A stretch of DNA of 64,000 nucleotides from Rhytidiadelphus loreus (GCA_947034895.1 OX344762.1:8623501-8687500), one strand, 5' to 3'. Shown: positions 1-11,073, counted from the stretch's first letter. The notes: a model not told the origin generated them from the sequence alone. Made by a program: numbers and translations.

Positions 1-1156
1 ACATGAAATGAAAGTCCTAGTTTTCATATATTGTTTTGGTTTATGCCATTTGTAGATATGTTGTTAATCCCTAAAAGACTAAGGCTTGTTCTTTTTTGTC
101 AAAAACTGCTCAAAACTCCCATTTCTAGTGTAAAGAGAAAACAAAATTGAAAATGTTATTTTTTTTTGTTGCATGTCTTGATATCTAACCATAGGATCTT
201 GCAAGAGACTAGTACAAAAATTAGCAGTAAGAAATTCATACACTTTGATAGCATAGATTGCAAGACAAATGTGTTCAAAGCAAAGAAATCATGTTTTTTG
301 GCACTGGGGGCAAACTAGTTTATGAGACTTTGAATCTTCTTGACTTAAAAAATTTTGCACAATAGATTTTGAGTTAAAAAATTTATCATGAAAAATTGAA
401 TTGAAAACATATTGGAAAAATAAAATTAAAAAAATAACATGACTTTCATTCTTTAAAAAAATGCTAAGGAGAAGAAGGTACGTAACAGAGGAAAAAACAA
501 ATCATAAATATTTCTCTAAGATGGAGTTAAAATACACCAATTGCAATGGTGAGATTGTTCTAACAATCAAAGTTAACCTTGTGGAACTTTTCATTTTGAA
601 AAAACCTGAAAATTGAGCTAAAAAATAAATCCCAATATATGGGTTTTTTTTTAAAAGATGCTTTGATTACCCACAAAAGAAGATGCTCCATAACTAACAT
701 GTTTCACATCACAAATCCAAATGGAATGAATCAAAAGCTTTCCATGGCCATATAGACAAAAATACAATTGATTAAAAAAAAAAAAAAATTTTAATTTATT
801 TTAAGTTTTTGTGGATTTTTTTTTTGCCCATCTAGTTCAATTCTAGGCTTATTGTGGTATAACTTTTGCTACCACGCACCAATTGAAATAAATATTACAT
901 TCCCATAAAGCTAATCAATTTTTCTATTTTATGAGAAAGTTTCAAAAAGTTTCACCAAATTTTGAGTTCATAAACCTCCTTGAGATCCATTTTGTTTCTT
1001 GAGGAGACAATGACCCTTTGGGGATTTATATATTTTTCCAATATCATAGTAGGATATCTAATTTTTATATTCTTAGAATACTATGCATAGATCTTAAGTA
1101 TGATAAGTGATACCCATAAAAATTGCAATTTACAAAACCTTGTGTTTGTTTTCTAG
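1..1156. other. AT-rich repeat-derived DNA, no gene seen
   Basis: No ORF or splice-supported exon is visible. Two stretches resemble sequences elsewhere in the window: about 95-150 ('aaaactgctcaaaactccc') resembles 3250-3300 and 24040-24080, and about 650-745 (a 'caaatggaatgaatcaaaagc' region) resembles 5750-5810 and, inverted, 52180-52250. These look like decayed dispersed repeats. If the CDF-type exon at 1157 belongs to a functional gene, its upstream exons would have to lie here or beyond the window, and none was recognised. Confidence 0.5.
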
Positions 1157-1756
1157 GTAGATCCATCGCTTACTATAACCGCAACTCATACAATTGGAAG
1201 AGCATTAAGGCAACAAATGCAAACACGTCATCCAAATATTTCAAAGTGCTTTGTTCACATAGGTTTGTTTATCCATTTGTTGTTAAATTCTAAAAATAAT
1301 GAAGTTAATTTGTTGTGTAAAATAAAGTTCCTTATTAGCAAGTCCTTCAGTCCCACTCAAAATCAATTTGAAACCTAAATAATATATCAACATCCTTGAA
1401 AGACTAATATCAGTTTGCATTAATCTAAAGGATGTTGTTGCCTAAGCTTTGGTATTTATTCAAATCAAACAAATGAACGATCATCACCATCAACCCCTAG
1501 CAAGATGGACAAGCATAGCCGTGAGCATCATCTCGATGAACACTTACATACAAAGAAACTCTCTCAAGAAAATCATGTTGAATCCACACACCTTTATGGG
1601 CAGCACGATTATCAACATAATGGGCATTCACATGGCTATAATTACAATGAAGGCAAAAATGATGATGGTAGAATTAGAGGAGAAGATGAGCGCATAAAAG
1701 ACCTCAATAGAATTGGACAAAAAATACTCATCAAAATTCAAGCCAAATTTGACAAG
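1157..1756 (+). pseudogene. Fragment of a CDF/metal tolerance protein (MTP) gene, probably broken
   Basis: Exon 1157-1262 follows 'ttttctag' and precedes 'gtttgt'. It encodes 35 residues starting VDPSLTITATHTIG and ending SKCFVHI. This pattern matches the cytoplasmic C-terminal domain of cation diffusion facilitators, which place a 'VDPsltv..AHeIg' segment before 'vFVHi(D/E)P'; plant MTPC1-like proteins are the closest type I know. A second open stretch of about 1431-1756 runs to an 'AAG|gtgatt' donor and is rich in His and acidic residues (HSREHHLDEHLH, then HNGHSHG), like the metal-binding His-rich segments of this family. Its 3' splice site is not certain; position 1431 keeps the phase without stops. 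CDFs are membrane Zn/Mn/Fe exporters, but no membrane-spanning exons are visible upstream and no convincing terminal exon downstream, so a gene relic is the best call. A real gene with long introns cannot be excluded. Confidence 0.4.
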
Positions 1757-1814
1757 GTGATTCTCTTCTCAACTTTGATGCAATAATTTTTGTGAACATA
1801 TCTTGGTTTATATA

Positions 1815-2064
1815 CTCCCTCCATCCCAAAATGATTGTCCACTTTGAATGTTATGTTTCTTTTAAGGTTGTTTTGAATAGGTCATGTGGTCATGCTAATT
1901 TTATTAAGGTTGCAATGGATGCATATGATGTTTTTTTTATTAATTCTAATGATATAAAATTTGAAACCTTTCTTAATTATGTTTTTCACAATATGATCAA
2001 TGAAATTGGCATAAAAAAACTATCAACAAAGTTAAAAACAATCATTTTGAAACAAAGGCCTTGG
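1815..2064. mobile_element. Stowaway-like (Tc1/mariner) MITE
   Basis: The left end reads TA followed by CTCCCTCCATCCC, the well known Stowaway-type terminus. Its inner part, CAAAATGATTGT followed by ACTTTG, is repeated inverted at the right end (about 2023-2056). The element ends near 2064 and is followed by TA, so both flanks carry the expected TA. Length is about 250 bp, typical for the group. The outer bases of the right end are degenerate. It sits just downstream of the CDF-type exon, in what would be its following intron. Confidence 0.55.
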
Positions 2065-2673
2065 TACAAATTACACAACTTCTTCTGTAGTCAAGGTCTT
2101 GTGTTAAAGAAATAAAACTCTTAATTTGTGCAAGAAAAGATTGACAACAAGCTTGAATTATTTCAAATATACAAGAAGTTTTGGAATCTTTCTTGCCAAC
2201 CTTATCTTTAGGATTCTATTATGATGATTCAAAATTTTATTTATTGGTTTAATACTTGTTTAAAATTAATATTTGACTTCAATTATCTTGTTGGACATTG
2301 TATTGGTTAGCAAATACCATACCCAATGGTCAAGACTAGCATTCTTTGTTGAATAATTAGTTAAAGTTTGGCAAGAAAGATGAATGTGATTTGGCAAATG
2401 CCTAAATTAAAAAATTAAAAAAATTAAATCTAATTTAAAAAAAATTAATAATATTCCAAAAAATTCTAGAATATGTTTGTAGAAATATTTGTTGTTGACT
2501 TTGATCATTGGATACAATATTCTCATTGTTTGATACTATAAATAATAATAGTATATTAACAATTGGAATAAATTGTATTAGTATTGAATATAACTATAGA
2601 TGCAAGGTCTTTTTGTAACTAAAGGTAGTTGTACCCATTTTTGTTTACCCTCCCCTTCCTTTTGTGACATAGG

Positions 2674-3187
2674 CACTACAAGAGAAAGTGGTGTTTTAAG
2701 TGTGTTTTTAACTATAGTCTTAGTGATAAGATATTAAGTAATGACTTTTATGTAGATTTTTAGTAAGAATTTACTAAAAGTACACGTATTTTCAGTAAAT
2801 GTTTACTAAACATTAGAAGAGATTTCAGGATTTTGAGGGTTGTTTCGGTACCGTTCCCTTGGTAGTTAAAGAACGCCGATGTCAGATTTATTTATTTTTG
2901 AAAAAAATAAAAAAATAAAAAAATAAATTTAAAGTTCTTGAAATGAGAAACAAAGTTAAAATTTTATTTTTTTATTTTATTTTTTCGAAAAAACTGACCT
3001 GACCGTCTCTCGGCCAGGTCAGCACAGGCGGGTAACAACGGATTTCGGCGGTTTTCGGGGGGGTTTCGAGTTGGGAACTCGCAGCCCTCCCTGAGAGCCA
3101 AAACACATGTAATGAAACTACATAAAGGTCATTACTTAATATCTTATCTATAGGACTATACTTAAAACACACCTTTCTCTTATAGTG
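2674..3187. mobile_element. CACTA-type MITE with 3-bp target duplication
   Basis: The element starts CACTACAAGAGAAAG and ends CTTTCTCTTATAGTG, classic CACTA (En/Spm) termini. The terminal inverted repeats are long, about 75 bp on each side (left to about 2754, right from about 3117), and are flanked by a direct AGG (2671-2673 and 3188-3190), matching the 3-bp duplication of the superfamily. No transposase is encoded. The middle is occupied by a second, unrelated MITE (2811-3114). A truncated relative ends at 26164. Confidence 0.85.
2811..3114. mobile_element. 'CATTAGA' MITE family, copy A (nested in the CACTA MITE)
   Basis: About 304 bp, starting CATTAGAAGAGATTTC and ending CATGTAATG, with GC-rich arms around an AT-rich core. 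Just right of the core is a hairpin, CTGACCTG paired with CAGGTCAG (about 2995-3021). It is one of six related copies in this window (the others start at 9801, 10012, 50104, 54041 and 54803). No target-site duplication is certain. Its location between the two CACTA ends shows it inserted later. Confidence 0.7.
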
Positions 3188-3399
3188 AGGTTTCCTAAAG
3201 TGTTTCAAGTATGATCCTACCTCCCAAAGGTTTTCGACTATATTTTCACCAAAAATGCTCCAAAACTGCCATTTCTAGTACAAGTACAAAGTTTTAGGAA
3301 AAAAAACATTTTTGGACATATGTAACCATAGGATCTTGTAGTACTTTGGTTTGAGAAGATGTGGAAAAAATTTCAGAAATATCCACCATGTGGATTGCA

Positions 3400-3545
3400 A
3401 GTGTCGGCTATAACTATGGTTTTATGTATCGGCTATAAATATCGAAGGTAACTATTGAAGGTGCCTATAATATAGGTACCTATAACATAGGAGCCTAGAC
3501 TTTTAAGCATGGGCTTAAGATCATGGGCTCACATACTAGCAACTG
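3400..3545. repeat. Degenerate short tandem repeat ('cctataacatagg' type)
   Basis: Imperfect copies of a phrase like 'gaaggtgcctataatatag' / 'gtacctataacataggagcc' follow one another. The same phrase recurs more extensively at 8080-8470 and weakly at 11220-11310, so this is a dispersed, internally repetitive sequence rather than a gene. Confidence 0.5.
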
Positions 3546-5529
3546 TGCCACTTTAACCTCTCAATGCCGCCATCACCAAAAAAATGGCATTTGAATGACT
3601 TCAAAATGATGTAAAAGATTATCATTGTAAAGCATTTTCATCCCAATTCTTGTTTTGGGAATTGTTTGAATGGAAGTTACATTAGATGATGTTGGAAAAT
3701 GCCTCATTTAGGTATTTATGACCCCTCAACACAAGAAGATGCAATAAAAACGGATCACAAAATATGTTACTTTAGTGTATTTTGGGAGTTTGCTGCATCT
3801 TGTTCTAGATCTGAAATTTCTCCATAAAAAAATGATATTTTTTAAATTTGAGATCAAGTAATGAAATCAAGGTCATGTGCTTTAGTTTCTACTCAAAATT
3901 GAAAAATTGAAAAATTAAATATTTTATTGCAATTTAAATTGTGGGCATATTTTCAATGTCTACTTGTTTCTACTTACACAATGACACGAGAATTTTGTTT
4001 GCTCTATGATGTTCTTCACTATAATACACACCTATAGTTAAATTTTCAGTTTTTCTTAAGATAATCTTCCATTTAATATGATTTTCTTTGCTTTATCTTC
4101 AGAAAAATTCAAGAAATCCAAATTTCCATAAAAAAATCTAAAAATTGTGACACAAAGAAGACATATGATTTTCATCTCCAAAAGAAAGGGAAAAAAACTA
4201 GCTGATGGATGCTTATGAATTGTTGTTGCAGGTTGTGAAAGTCCAAACTGTGACATGTCAATTGTTGCAAGGCAAAGTAGTTGCAGAGGTGGGAATCTCT
4301 GTAGACCCCAACATTTTGGTAAGGTAAGTTAAAGTTGGTACCCGACACAATTGACAAAATGATTCCAACTCTTGGATTTTTTTTTTGCCATTTTTCAAAT
4401 TAATCTGAACTTTTAAATCCTAAGGTAGCAACACTCATAATTGTCAATTTAAGGGTTTGGGACATGATGATTATTAATAGACATCCATCAAATTATTGGA
4501 CCCTATTAGTAAGAGACAAAGAATTCTAATGCAACTTTCAAATGTATTTTTTGGACACTATGTGTATAAGTTGTGAATTTTTAAAGAGCCCACTATAGAT
4601 GCACTTAATACCAACACTAGGGGCTGATATTTAGATGTAGTACATCCTTGTAATCACATCTATTTACTTCCTAGGATTTTTCAAGATTTTAGAGGTGGCA
4701 GTTATGGGTACAATGATGCTTATGGGTGTTGCTACCTTATAACTTAATGGTATGTTTGCACTTGATGTTAGGGGGTGATATGTTGGCAATGTGAATCTAA
4801 TCTAGAAATAGGTCTAAATTTGTTCCTAAAATCCTTAGTAAGAACACTCTTTTAATACCAAGTGTGAAAAGACCTTTAAAGCTTTAAAATGAAGCTTGAA
4901 GTAAGTTAATTGTTTTTTCTTCTTTGACTTCTTAGAGATGCCATGCGGTATGCAAGTGAAATGGAGACTTACATTATGATCCACACTGCTGAAGACTTGG
5001 CAGCAATTAGTGTGCAGCTGCATTTGAGTTCTAGTCGGTAGATCTCCCAATTCAACTTCTTCAAGATCATTTATCACCAGATGTTGGTCAAATTTGCAAT
5101 TAGATTGGTCAAATTTTCATATTTTTCATGTTGGCAACATGAAAAGAAGTTTAGATGCAACAAACAATGTGACATTTGAATACCATATGCAAAAGTTAGA
5201 AAGGGTCAAAGTTTTTGTTGGTAGATGTTCTAAAATTGTTTCTTCCAAATAGGTGCATATTGATTTTTGGAGATGTACAAGAGTGACAATGATAGTTTTG
5301 GATTAATGGTGCATTTGGGGGGGGCCCACCTTATCTTCCAAGCAATTATAATCTGGATGTGTAAGTTTTGGTTGGAAAGTTTGTTGTATTCATTTTACTA
5401 ATGCAACGAAATATTTTTTATTTTAGTCAAAATAATAAATCTGGATGTGTATTTCATACTTTATACAAATAGATGTATGTAACAAATATCTTTATGAGAA
5501 AATTATTGGGAAGATTGGGACTATTTTAG
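3546..5529. other. AT-rich DNA, no gene recognised
   Basis: Only short ORFs without family resemblance occur here. I see no splice-supported exon set, RNA gene or complete transposon. Composition matches the other repeat-derived tracts of the window. Confidence 0.4.
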
Positions 5530-5830
5530 ACATTAGATTTTGATTATTAAGTAGAGAATGATTCAAAATACTAAATTGTTAAGAATTTAGTTATGGAATT
5601 GAAAAATGCCAATCCAAATGGTCACAATGTGGTAATAAACAATCTTTATCCTATGATTTTATTTTTTTCCAAAAATATTGAAAATTGAGTTAAATAAAGG
5701 ACTTCAAAGTTGATTTTAGAGTAGAGATTCAATGACTACCCACAAACTAAAACTCCTCATAACTTTCATCTCATTAATCAAAATGGAATGATTCAAAGTT
5801 TTCTGCGTATAAATAAATCTTGAAAACCAA
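5530..5830. repeat. Dispersed repeat, inverted relative at 52150-52440
   Basis: The order of phrases 'agagaatgattcaaaatac', 'ttgttaagaatttagttatgg', 'aatgccaatccaaatg' and 'aactcctcataactttcatc' recurs in reverse complement at 52150-52440. The two copies are clearly diverged but collinear over about 300 bp. A shorter relative lies at about 650-745. Confidence 0.6.
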
Positions 5831-5942
5831 TTTCAAATTTTTATTTCTTAAAAAAGTGATTTTTAAAGAAGTTTTTTTAGCTGCATGGACTACTAAAGTT
5901 GCCTACTGAGCAATGAAAACTACATATTGTACAGAAACTTTT

Positions 5943-6096
5943 GAACCATGCAGCCAAAAGTTATGAAAATTATTGGGCCTTAAAGCTACTCCTCGGGTAC
6001 ATGTTATGTGAAAATTTTAAAACCATATAGCCAAAAGCTATGAAAATTGTTGGGCCTTAAAGCTACTCCTCCGGCACATGTTGTGTGAAAATTTAA
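5943..6096. repeat. 77-bp imperfect tandem duplication
   Basis: Two adjacent units, 5943-6019 and 6020-6096, share 'ttgggccttaaagctactcc' and most of their remaining bases at a spacing of 77 bp. Not coding in any convincing frame. Confidence 0.75.
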
Positions 6097-6249
6097 AATA
6101 AAAAAAATAAAAAAATTGTTTGTAGTGAGTTGCCATAAATCACTTCATTGCCCCAAAAAGCAGTTTAGTACTTTGGGGGATTAAATAGCGCTATTTGTTG
6201 GTTAGTTGATTGGTTTGGTTTGTTACATTGAGGTCCCTAGAACCACGTG

Positions 6250-6355
6250 TCTCCCTGGTCACATTCTTGATCCCACCAAAAAGCTCTCTTTAACGAGGGT
6301 GCACAGGCTTTGCTTCGTGGCATTTGGACCTATGGTGTGAAAGTTATTGAATTCA
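6250..6355. repeat. Dispersed repeat shared with 58737-58930
   Basis: Contains 'gtgcacaggctttgcttcgt' followed by 'ggcatttggacctatggtgt' and 'gaaagtta'. Near-identical phrases occur in both orientations at 58737-58930, where they form an inverted repeat. Unit type unknown. Confidence 0.5.
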
Positions 6356-6839
6356 AAGTTTTTTATGAATTAGAAAATTACTTTTATTTCTATTTTATTT
6401 TACTGTGGCAACAACACAAGGCACACTAATCAACTTTGAGACTCTTCATATGCAATATTTAACTATCATCACCACTTTGGGTTTCCCTATATTTCATCCT
6501 TTCTAAAGAGGTGAATAACAAGCAAAGAAGTCAACATAATATTTCATATCGAGAACTCCAGTGGTTTCATCTCTAGTACAAACAATTCCAACCAAATATT
6601 ATGCCCTCACCTCACCTACCGGATGATAATTAACCCTTAAACGTCAATACGGACGTTTGGCGTCCGATGGATGAAAAGCAATCCTTGTACTAGTAAGTAG
6701 GATAGAAGTGCAACTATTCATCGTCCTTGGAATTTTGTTGTGAAAAGGCAAAGTCTTTTGACTTCATTCCAATGAATGCTTTTGCTATTTCTAAAGTGCC
6801 CATGATTCACATGACGGTACTGTAATGAAAAGGGATGGT

Positions 6840-7400
6840 TTCCAGGATTACAGTAGTAAGTCCCCGGCCTTCCGTCGTCCTTTTCAGGGTTCCTGTAACG
6901 AAGTTGGATGTGTGTTCAGTTGTGACTTGTGAGCGCATCGATTTTCGCTGCAGATGGAGTCGAACGGAGCTTTGAGCTTTGCAGTGATCCCACCATTTCT
7001 CTTATCTTGTTGATAATGGAAACTGACTTGAAGTGAGCGGTGATCATGGCGGGCACTGACAAGGCAGGAAGGCAGGAAGGAAGGTGAGGTGAGGTCACCC
7101 ACTGCTCATCAGTCCAGAATCTCAGCAACTGAACTGAATGTCTGGGTGACTGAAAGCCTGGCCTCCCTAAAATTGGGGTGGCGTGGAACATGTGGAAAAC
7201 GAGACGGGTGGACGGGAGAGACAGAGAGAGAGAGAACGATTTGCTCAAGGATTCGCCCTGCCTGGGCTGGGCTCCAGTGCTCAACTGAAATGAACTGACA
7301 AAGGCGGTGAACTACTACTACTGTAGTACTGTAGAATTGTAGTAGTAGTATCTACTTACTGTAGAAACCCTCCGTCACTCCGACGGATCCATCTTCTTCA
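6840..7400. other. GC-richer island without a recognised gene
   Basis: This stretch is clearly less AT-rich than its surroundings and looks like unique sequence. It contains a purine-rich short repeat near 7065-7095 ('ggcaggaaggcaggaagg') and an imperfect palindrome built of ACT/AGT triplets at about 7311-7349. Short ORFs occur on both strands but none resembles a known protein. It could be a promoter relic, a first exon of an unseen transcript, or a transposon fragment. Confidence 0.35.
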
Positions 7401-7422
7401 AGCTCATGGATGGATGGATGTG

Positions 7423-7893
7423 CATTGCAACAATATTGTTTCCAATTCTTCACAGTAGAGTATTGAAAGTAAGGTGGGTACACCCAAACCCGTCACTTTT
7501 TACTACGGAGCCTAGTTGCTATTATGAAACTGGTCAAATTTTCACACATTCATGTTGGCAAGTGAAAGGAGGTTCCAACGCACCAAAGAACGCCACATTT
7601 GGATATTGTATGCAAAAGTTATTAAGGGTCAAAGTTTGTTTCTTGAAAGCGCTCCATCCAAATAGGTACATAAGTGAAATTCAAAATGTACAAACCTTCT
7701 AGATGGCGCTTTAAGGTCAGGTGCCATTTAACAGCGTACTACCTTATATTGTGTCAAAACTGCGAGCAGTATGCAACAATACTGCTGCAATGGGGGGATT
7801 ACATTTGCACCTAAACTATATTGTTGCGATATTGCAAACAATATACTTTCAATACTCTACTGTGAATAGTTTGAAACAATACTGAAACAATGG
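7423..7893. mobile_element. Inverted-repeat element, possible MITE
   Basis: Arms at about 7430-7471 and 7842-7884 match in inverted orientation, sharing CACAGTAGAGTATTGAAAGT and flanking 'caatattgtttc'-like bases. A further partial end with 'gcaatggggggatt' lies at 7783-7800. No clear target duplication and no coding capacity. Confidence 0.45.
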
Positions 7894-8079
7894 GGGGCTT
7901 TTTCCCTCAGTGAGGGAGGAAGAGTGAGTGAAAAATCATTCATGAGAGCAAAATTAGTAAAGCAATTTCCGGGACCCAAAAAGGAAATGGGATTTGGAAA
8001 TGAGAGCAAAGTTTCGGCACACCCATGCTAGCACGTCAACGCAAACGCAAACATATGAGCCTACAATCATTTGAAGGTG

Positions 8080-8470
8080 TTTATACGCATAGGTACACTA
8101 TATATGACAACGACACTAGTACGCCAGCCTAAAATTGCAAATCTATGAGCCTTGAACTTAGGTGTAAGCAGGTACTTTACAACTGTAGAAGGTGCTTATG
8201 ACATATGTACTCATAACATAAGTACTCTTTAACCATGCGGAAGGTGCTTATGATATAGACACCTATAATATAAATATCCTATAACCATAGAAAGACGGTG
8301 CGTATAACTTAGCTACCTATAATATAAGAGCCTAGGCTCTTAGGCTTAAGATCCTAGACTCACATACTAACCGTGTATTATATGGTACCTGTAACATGGA
8401 AAGAGACTATAGCATAGATACCTACAACATAGACAACTATAACCGTATAAGATGTATGTAATGTAGACTC
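8080..8470. repeat. Degenerate tandem repeat of ~40-bp units
   Basis: Repeated variants of 'gaaggtgcttatgatatag' followed by 'acctataatataa' and 'tataaccatag' succeed each other across this region. It is the longest member of the type also seen at 3400-3545. Confidence 0.5.
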
Positions 8471-9800
8471 CTAGATTCATGGGCTTATAGATTCTATGTT
8501 CACATGCTAGCAGTCCCCATTTTTGGCATTGAAAGCAAACAAAAAATTGTAATCTTTCAAATATATTGAAAATAATTGGAAAAAAATAGAAAATTTATTG
8601 GGAAATATTTCAAATCCCCAAACTAAAATAAATTCTAAAGTGTCGTATAGGTGCATTAATGAATTAATGGTCTTCGTAAAGATTTGATACCATTTAGTTT
8701 AGGCACTATTATTGCACAATCATATGGTGTTGTATGTAAGTTTGAAGACATTCCGATGTAGGAATGGTTTTAGGGGCCTCTGTATGACATAATTCAAGGG
8801 AGGGGGTAAATACTTCTATTTACTAATAATAGATGAATGAACGGATTAATGGATTGATGAATGATGATGTGGACACTACTATATATAGACTGTTCATATT
8901 GTAAACACAACTACATGAACACAATATATGCTCTTACTTAGTTTCATTGATGATGATTATAAAAATGACTGTTGTATGTTTATTTTTATTTTCAAAGCTA
9001 CTGTATTTTCCCTCCTAAAGACTAGAGTTTTATATACATCACTATTCTACATTTTGAGTAGTTTAAAAAAAATAGAAAATACTTTAGGGACACGGTTTAG
9101 GGCTTACAAACAACCTCTATGTGAAAGTATCATAGAAAGTTTTTATTGCTATTTAAGCCCCCAAATAAGAAGTTGAAGTCACATACAAAGAAAATAATCA
9201 ATGTTGTGAAAGATATTTTCCTTTGAATAATAAAAAAATCTCCATCTTATACAAGTGCTAAAAGCAAGGTTCTTTTGAATTAGTATAAGGGTCATCATAT
9301 ATTTTTTTCTTAGAATGCAATTGTTTAAATGGAAGTTCTTTAATGTTGGAAAAAATAAACAAAACTTTTAAAAACATTTTTATTTAAAAAAACTAAAGAC
9401 ACTAAATTATGTTTTTTCTTGAACTTTTCATTGATCTATTTATGTGCAATACTTTTGGAGAATTCCTTCTCAATCAATTTTTTAAAGAAATATTACTTTT
9501 AGTATTTTCAAAAAATTTATAGTGTATTTTAATTTAACGAAAAATCCCCCAAAGTTCATAGTATAGACATATTTATATCATTTAACACAAGGATTGAATT
9601 TTTTTAATACAACAAAGATAGTATTTTTGTGTTCATTTTATTTTAGGATATTTTTGTATTTGAATATTTAAAGCCTTTTATTAGTTTTTAAGGATCTAAT
9701 AAATTATATATATGTACATACATACGTACATAGTATATATATGTATTTGTATGTATGTATACATGTACATATGTACAAGTGTATATTTCTCATTTAATAA
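8471..9800. other. AT-rich DNA with microsatellite, no gene seen
   Basis: Contains a TA/TG/GTAC-rich microsatellite at about 9705-9790 ('tatatatgtacatacatacg' and similar). One 82-codon ORF at 8928-9176 has no family resemblance and ordinary AT-rich composition; I do not call it a gene. Confidence 0.4.
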
Positions 9801-10011
9801 CATTAGATGAGATCCAACTCCTGTACAAGGTTGTGAATTCCTGAAAAGTCTCCCAAGTTCTTGGATTGTAGAAATTTGGCCACCTCACCAGTCTAATGTG
9901 GCTAGAGTTCGGCCACGTCAGATATTAATATTAATATTTAATAATTTTTAATATTTCAGATTTCGACATTGCATCGTTGATTTATAGCAAGGAGAACATG
10001 CCTAAAACAAC
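9801..10011. mobile_element. 'CATTAGA' MITE family, copy F (truncated, abutting copy B)
   Basis: Starts CATTAGATGAGATCC and contains the hairpin GTGGC-tagagttcg-GCCAC (about 9898-9916) followed by an AT-rich core, the same order as copies D and E. It ends 'gagaacatgcctaaaacaac', matching the inner right arm of copy D, and then stops exactly where copy B begins, so B probably inserted into or replaced its end. Confidence 0.55.
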
Positions 10012-10303
10012 CATTAGAGGAGTTTTGGGGTTTGGGAGGGCCGTTTCAGGCCTGTTTCCCCGACCCTGTCCCGCTGGCAGATCGCGGGAACAGGTGCTGT
10101 CAGATTTATTTATTTATTTTTTATAAATTATTTATTTTTTACGTTTGAAATGCAAAAAAAAACAGATTTTTTTTTTTGGTGGGTGACGTGGCAGTCTCCA
10201 ATCCACGTCACCCAAGCCAAGGAACGGCTGCCGCTGCTGTTCCCCCGCTGCTGGCAGCCAAGGGAACACGCAGCCCTCCCCGACCCCGAAAACTCCTCTA
10301 ATG
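10012..10303. mobile_element. 'CATTAGA' MITE family, copy B
   Basis: 292 bp with terminal inverted repeats of about 30 bp: left CATTAGAGGAGTTTTGGGG, right CCCCGAAAACTCCTCTAATG. Next to the AT-rich core is an 11-bp perfect stem, GGGTGACGTGG with CCACGTCACCC (about 10181-10213). The left arm carries 'gggccgtttcaggcctgttt', a phrase shared by most copies. Best preserved member of the family here. Confidence 0.75.
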
Positions 10304-10314
10304 CCTTCTCTTGC

Positions 10315-10371
10315 CTCAAATTTGTACTAGTATTGCACCAAAATTTTGATGCAATACTAGTACAAATTGAG
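10315..10371. repeat. Perfect 17-bp stem hairpin
   Basis: TTTGTACTAGTATTGCA (10321-10337) is followed after 12 bases by its exact reverse complement (10350-10366). With a one-base bulge the pairing extends to CTCAA/TTGAG. No U-tract or coding context explains it. Confidence 0.8.
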
Positions 10372-10827
10372 CATTTTTATGTGCTCTAATAGCATGATGA
10401 GACTTTGTAGTATGTAGTTGCCCTAAGGATGAAATAGAAGATTTCCTAAACTCCATAGCATATTAGTGAAAAATATATCCACTTTAACTAAGTCAAAGGC
10501 TTAATTTTCTTTTGTGATGGGTTAGACTAAGTGTGGGTGTTCAGACTTAGTTTATGCGGACATGTTCTCCACTAGTGCCACCTTATATTGCTAAGATGTC
10601 TACCAATATATTCTTAAAATATATAGTTTGGAATAAAAATTATAAGAATATGTAAAATTGGTAGAAGCACGTGGCTTCAACTTCATTCATAGTATATTAA
10701 GTACATGAGCTTCCTTCAATAGATTCTCTCAAATTTAATTTTTTGTGTGCCAAATTTTCCTTTATCTATTTGTGGAATAATTTCAATGTTAAGTTATGTG
10801 TTGCATATGACTTTGCTTATGGATTCA

Positions 10828-11073
10828 ATGGTCAATTTCGTTAAAATGGCGGTATTCCGCATGCCATTTTAATGGAATATCTTCTACAAATGGAGAATAA
10901 GTGTGCCACGATAGGATCATACATGTGCCAATTTTATGCCTAGCTCATTCAAATGACTCCTAGTTCACGCATTTCCACTCCCCTTGGACAATCTTTCCAC
11001 TGTTTTCATTTTTTCAGTGGTTTCATTTTGTGCCATTTTAATGGAATACCGCCACTTTAACGAAATTGACCAT
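10828..11073. mobile_element. MITE-like element with 31-bp inverted ends
   Basis: Left end ATGGTCAATTTCGTTAAAAT continues GGCGGTATTCC and is repeated inverted at the right end (about 11043-11073) with one mismatch. A second inner phrase, GCCATTTTAATGGAATA, occurs on both sides. About 246 bp, no ORF. Superfamily unassigned because the target duplication is not clear. Confidence 0.6.

Noticed and set aside
1792..2115. 107-codon plus-strand ORF
   Set aside because: It runs through the Stowaway-like MITE ends and therefore is not a gene.
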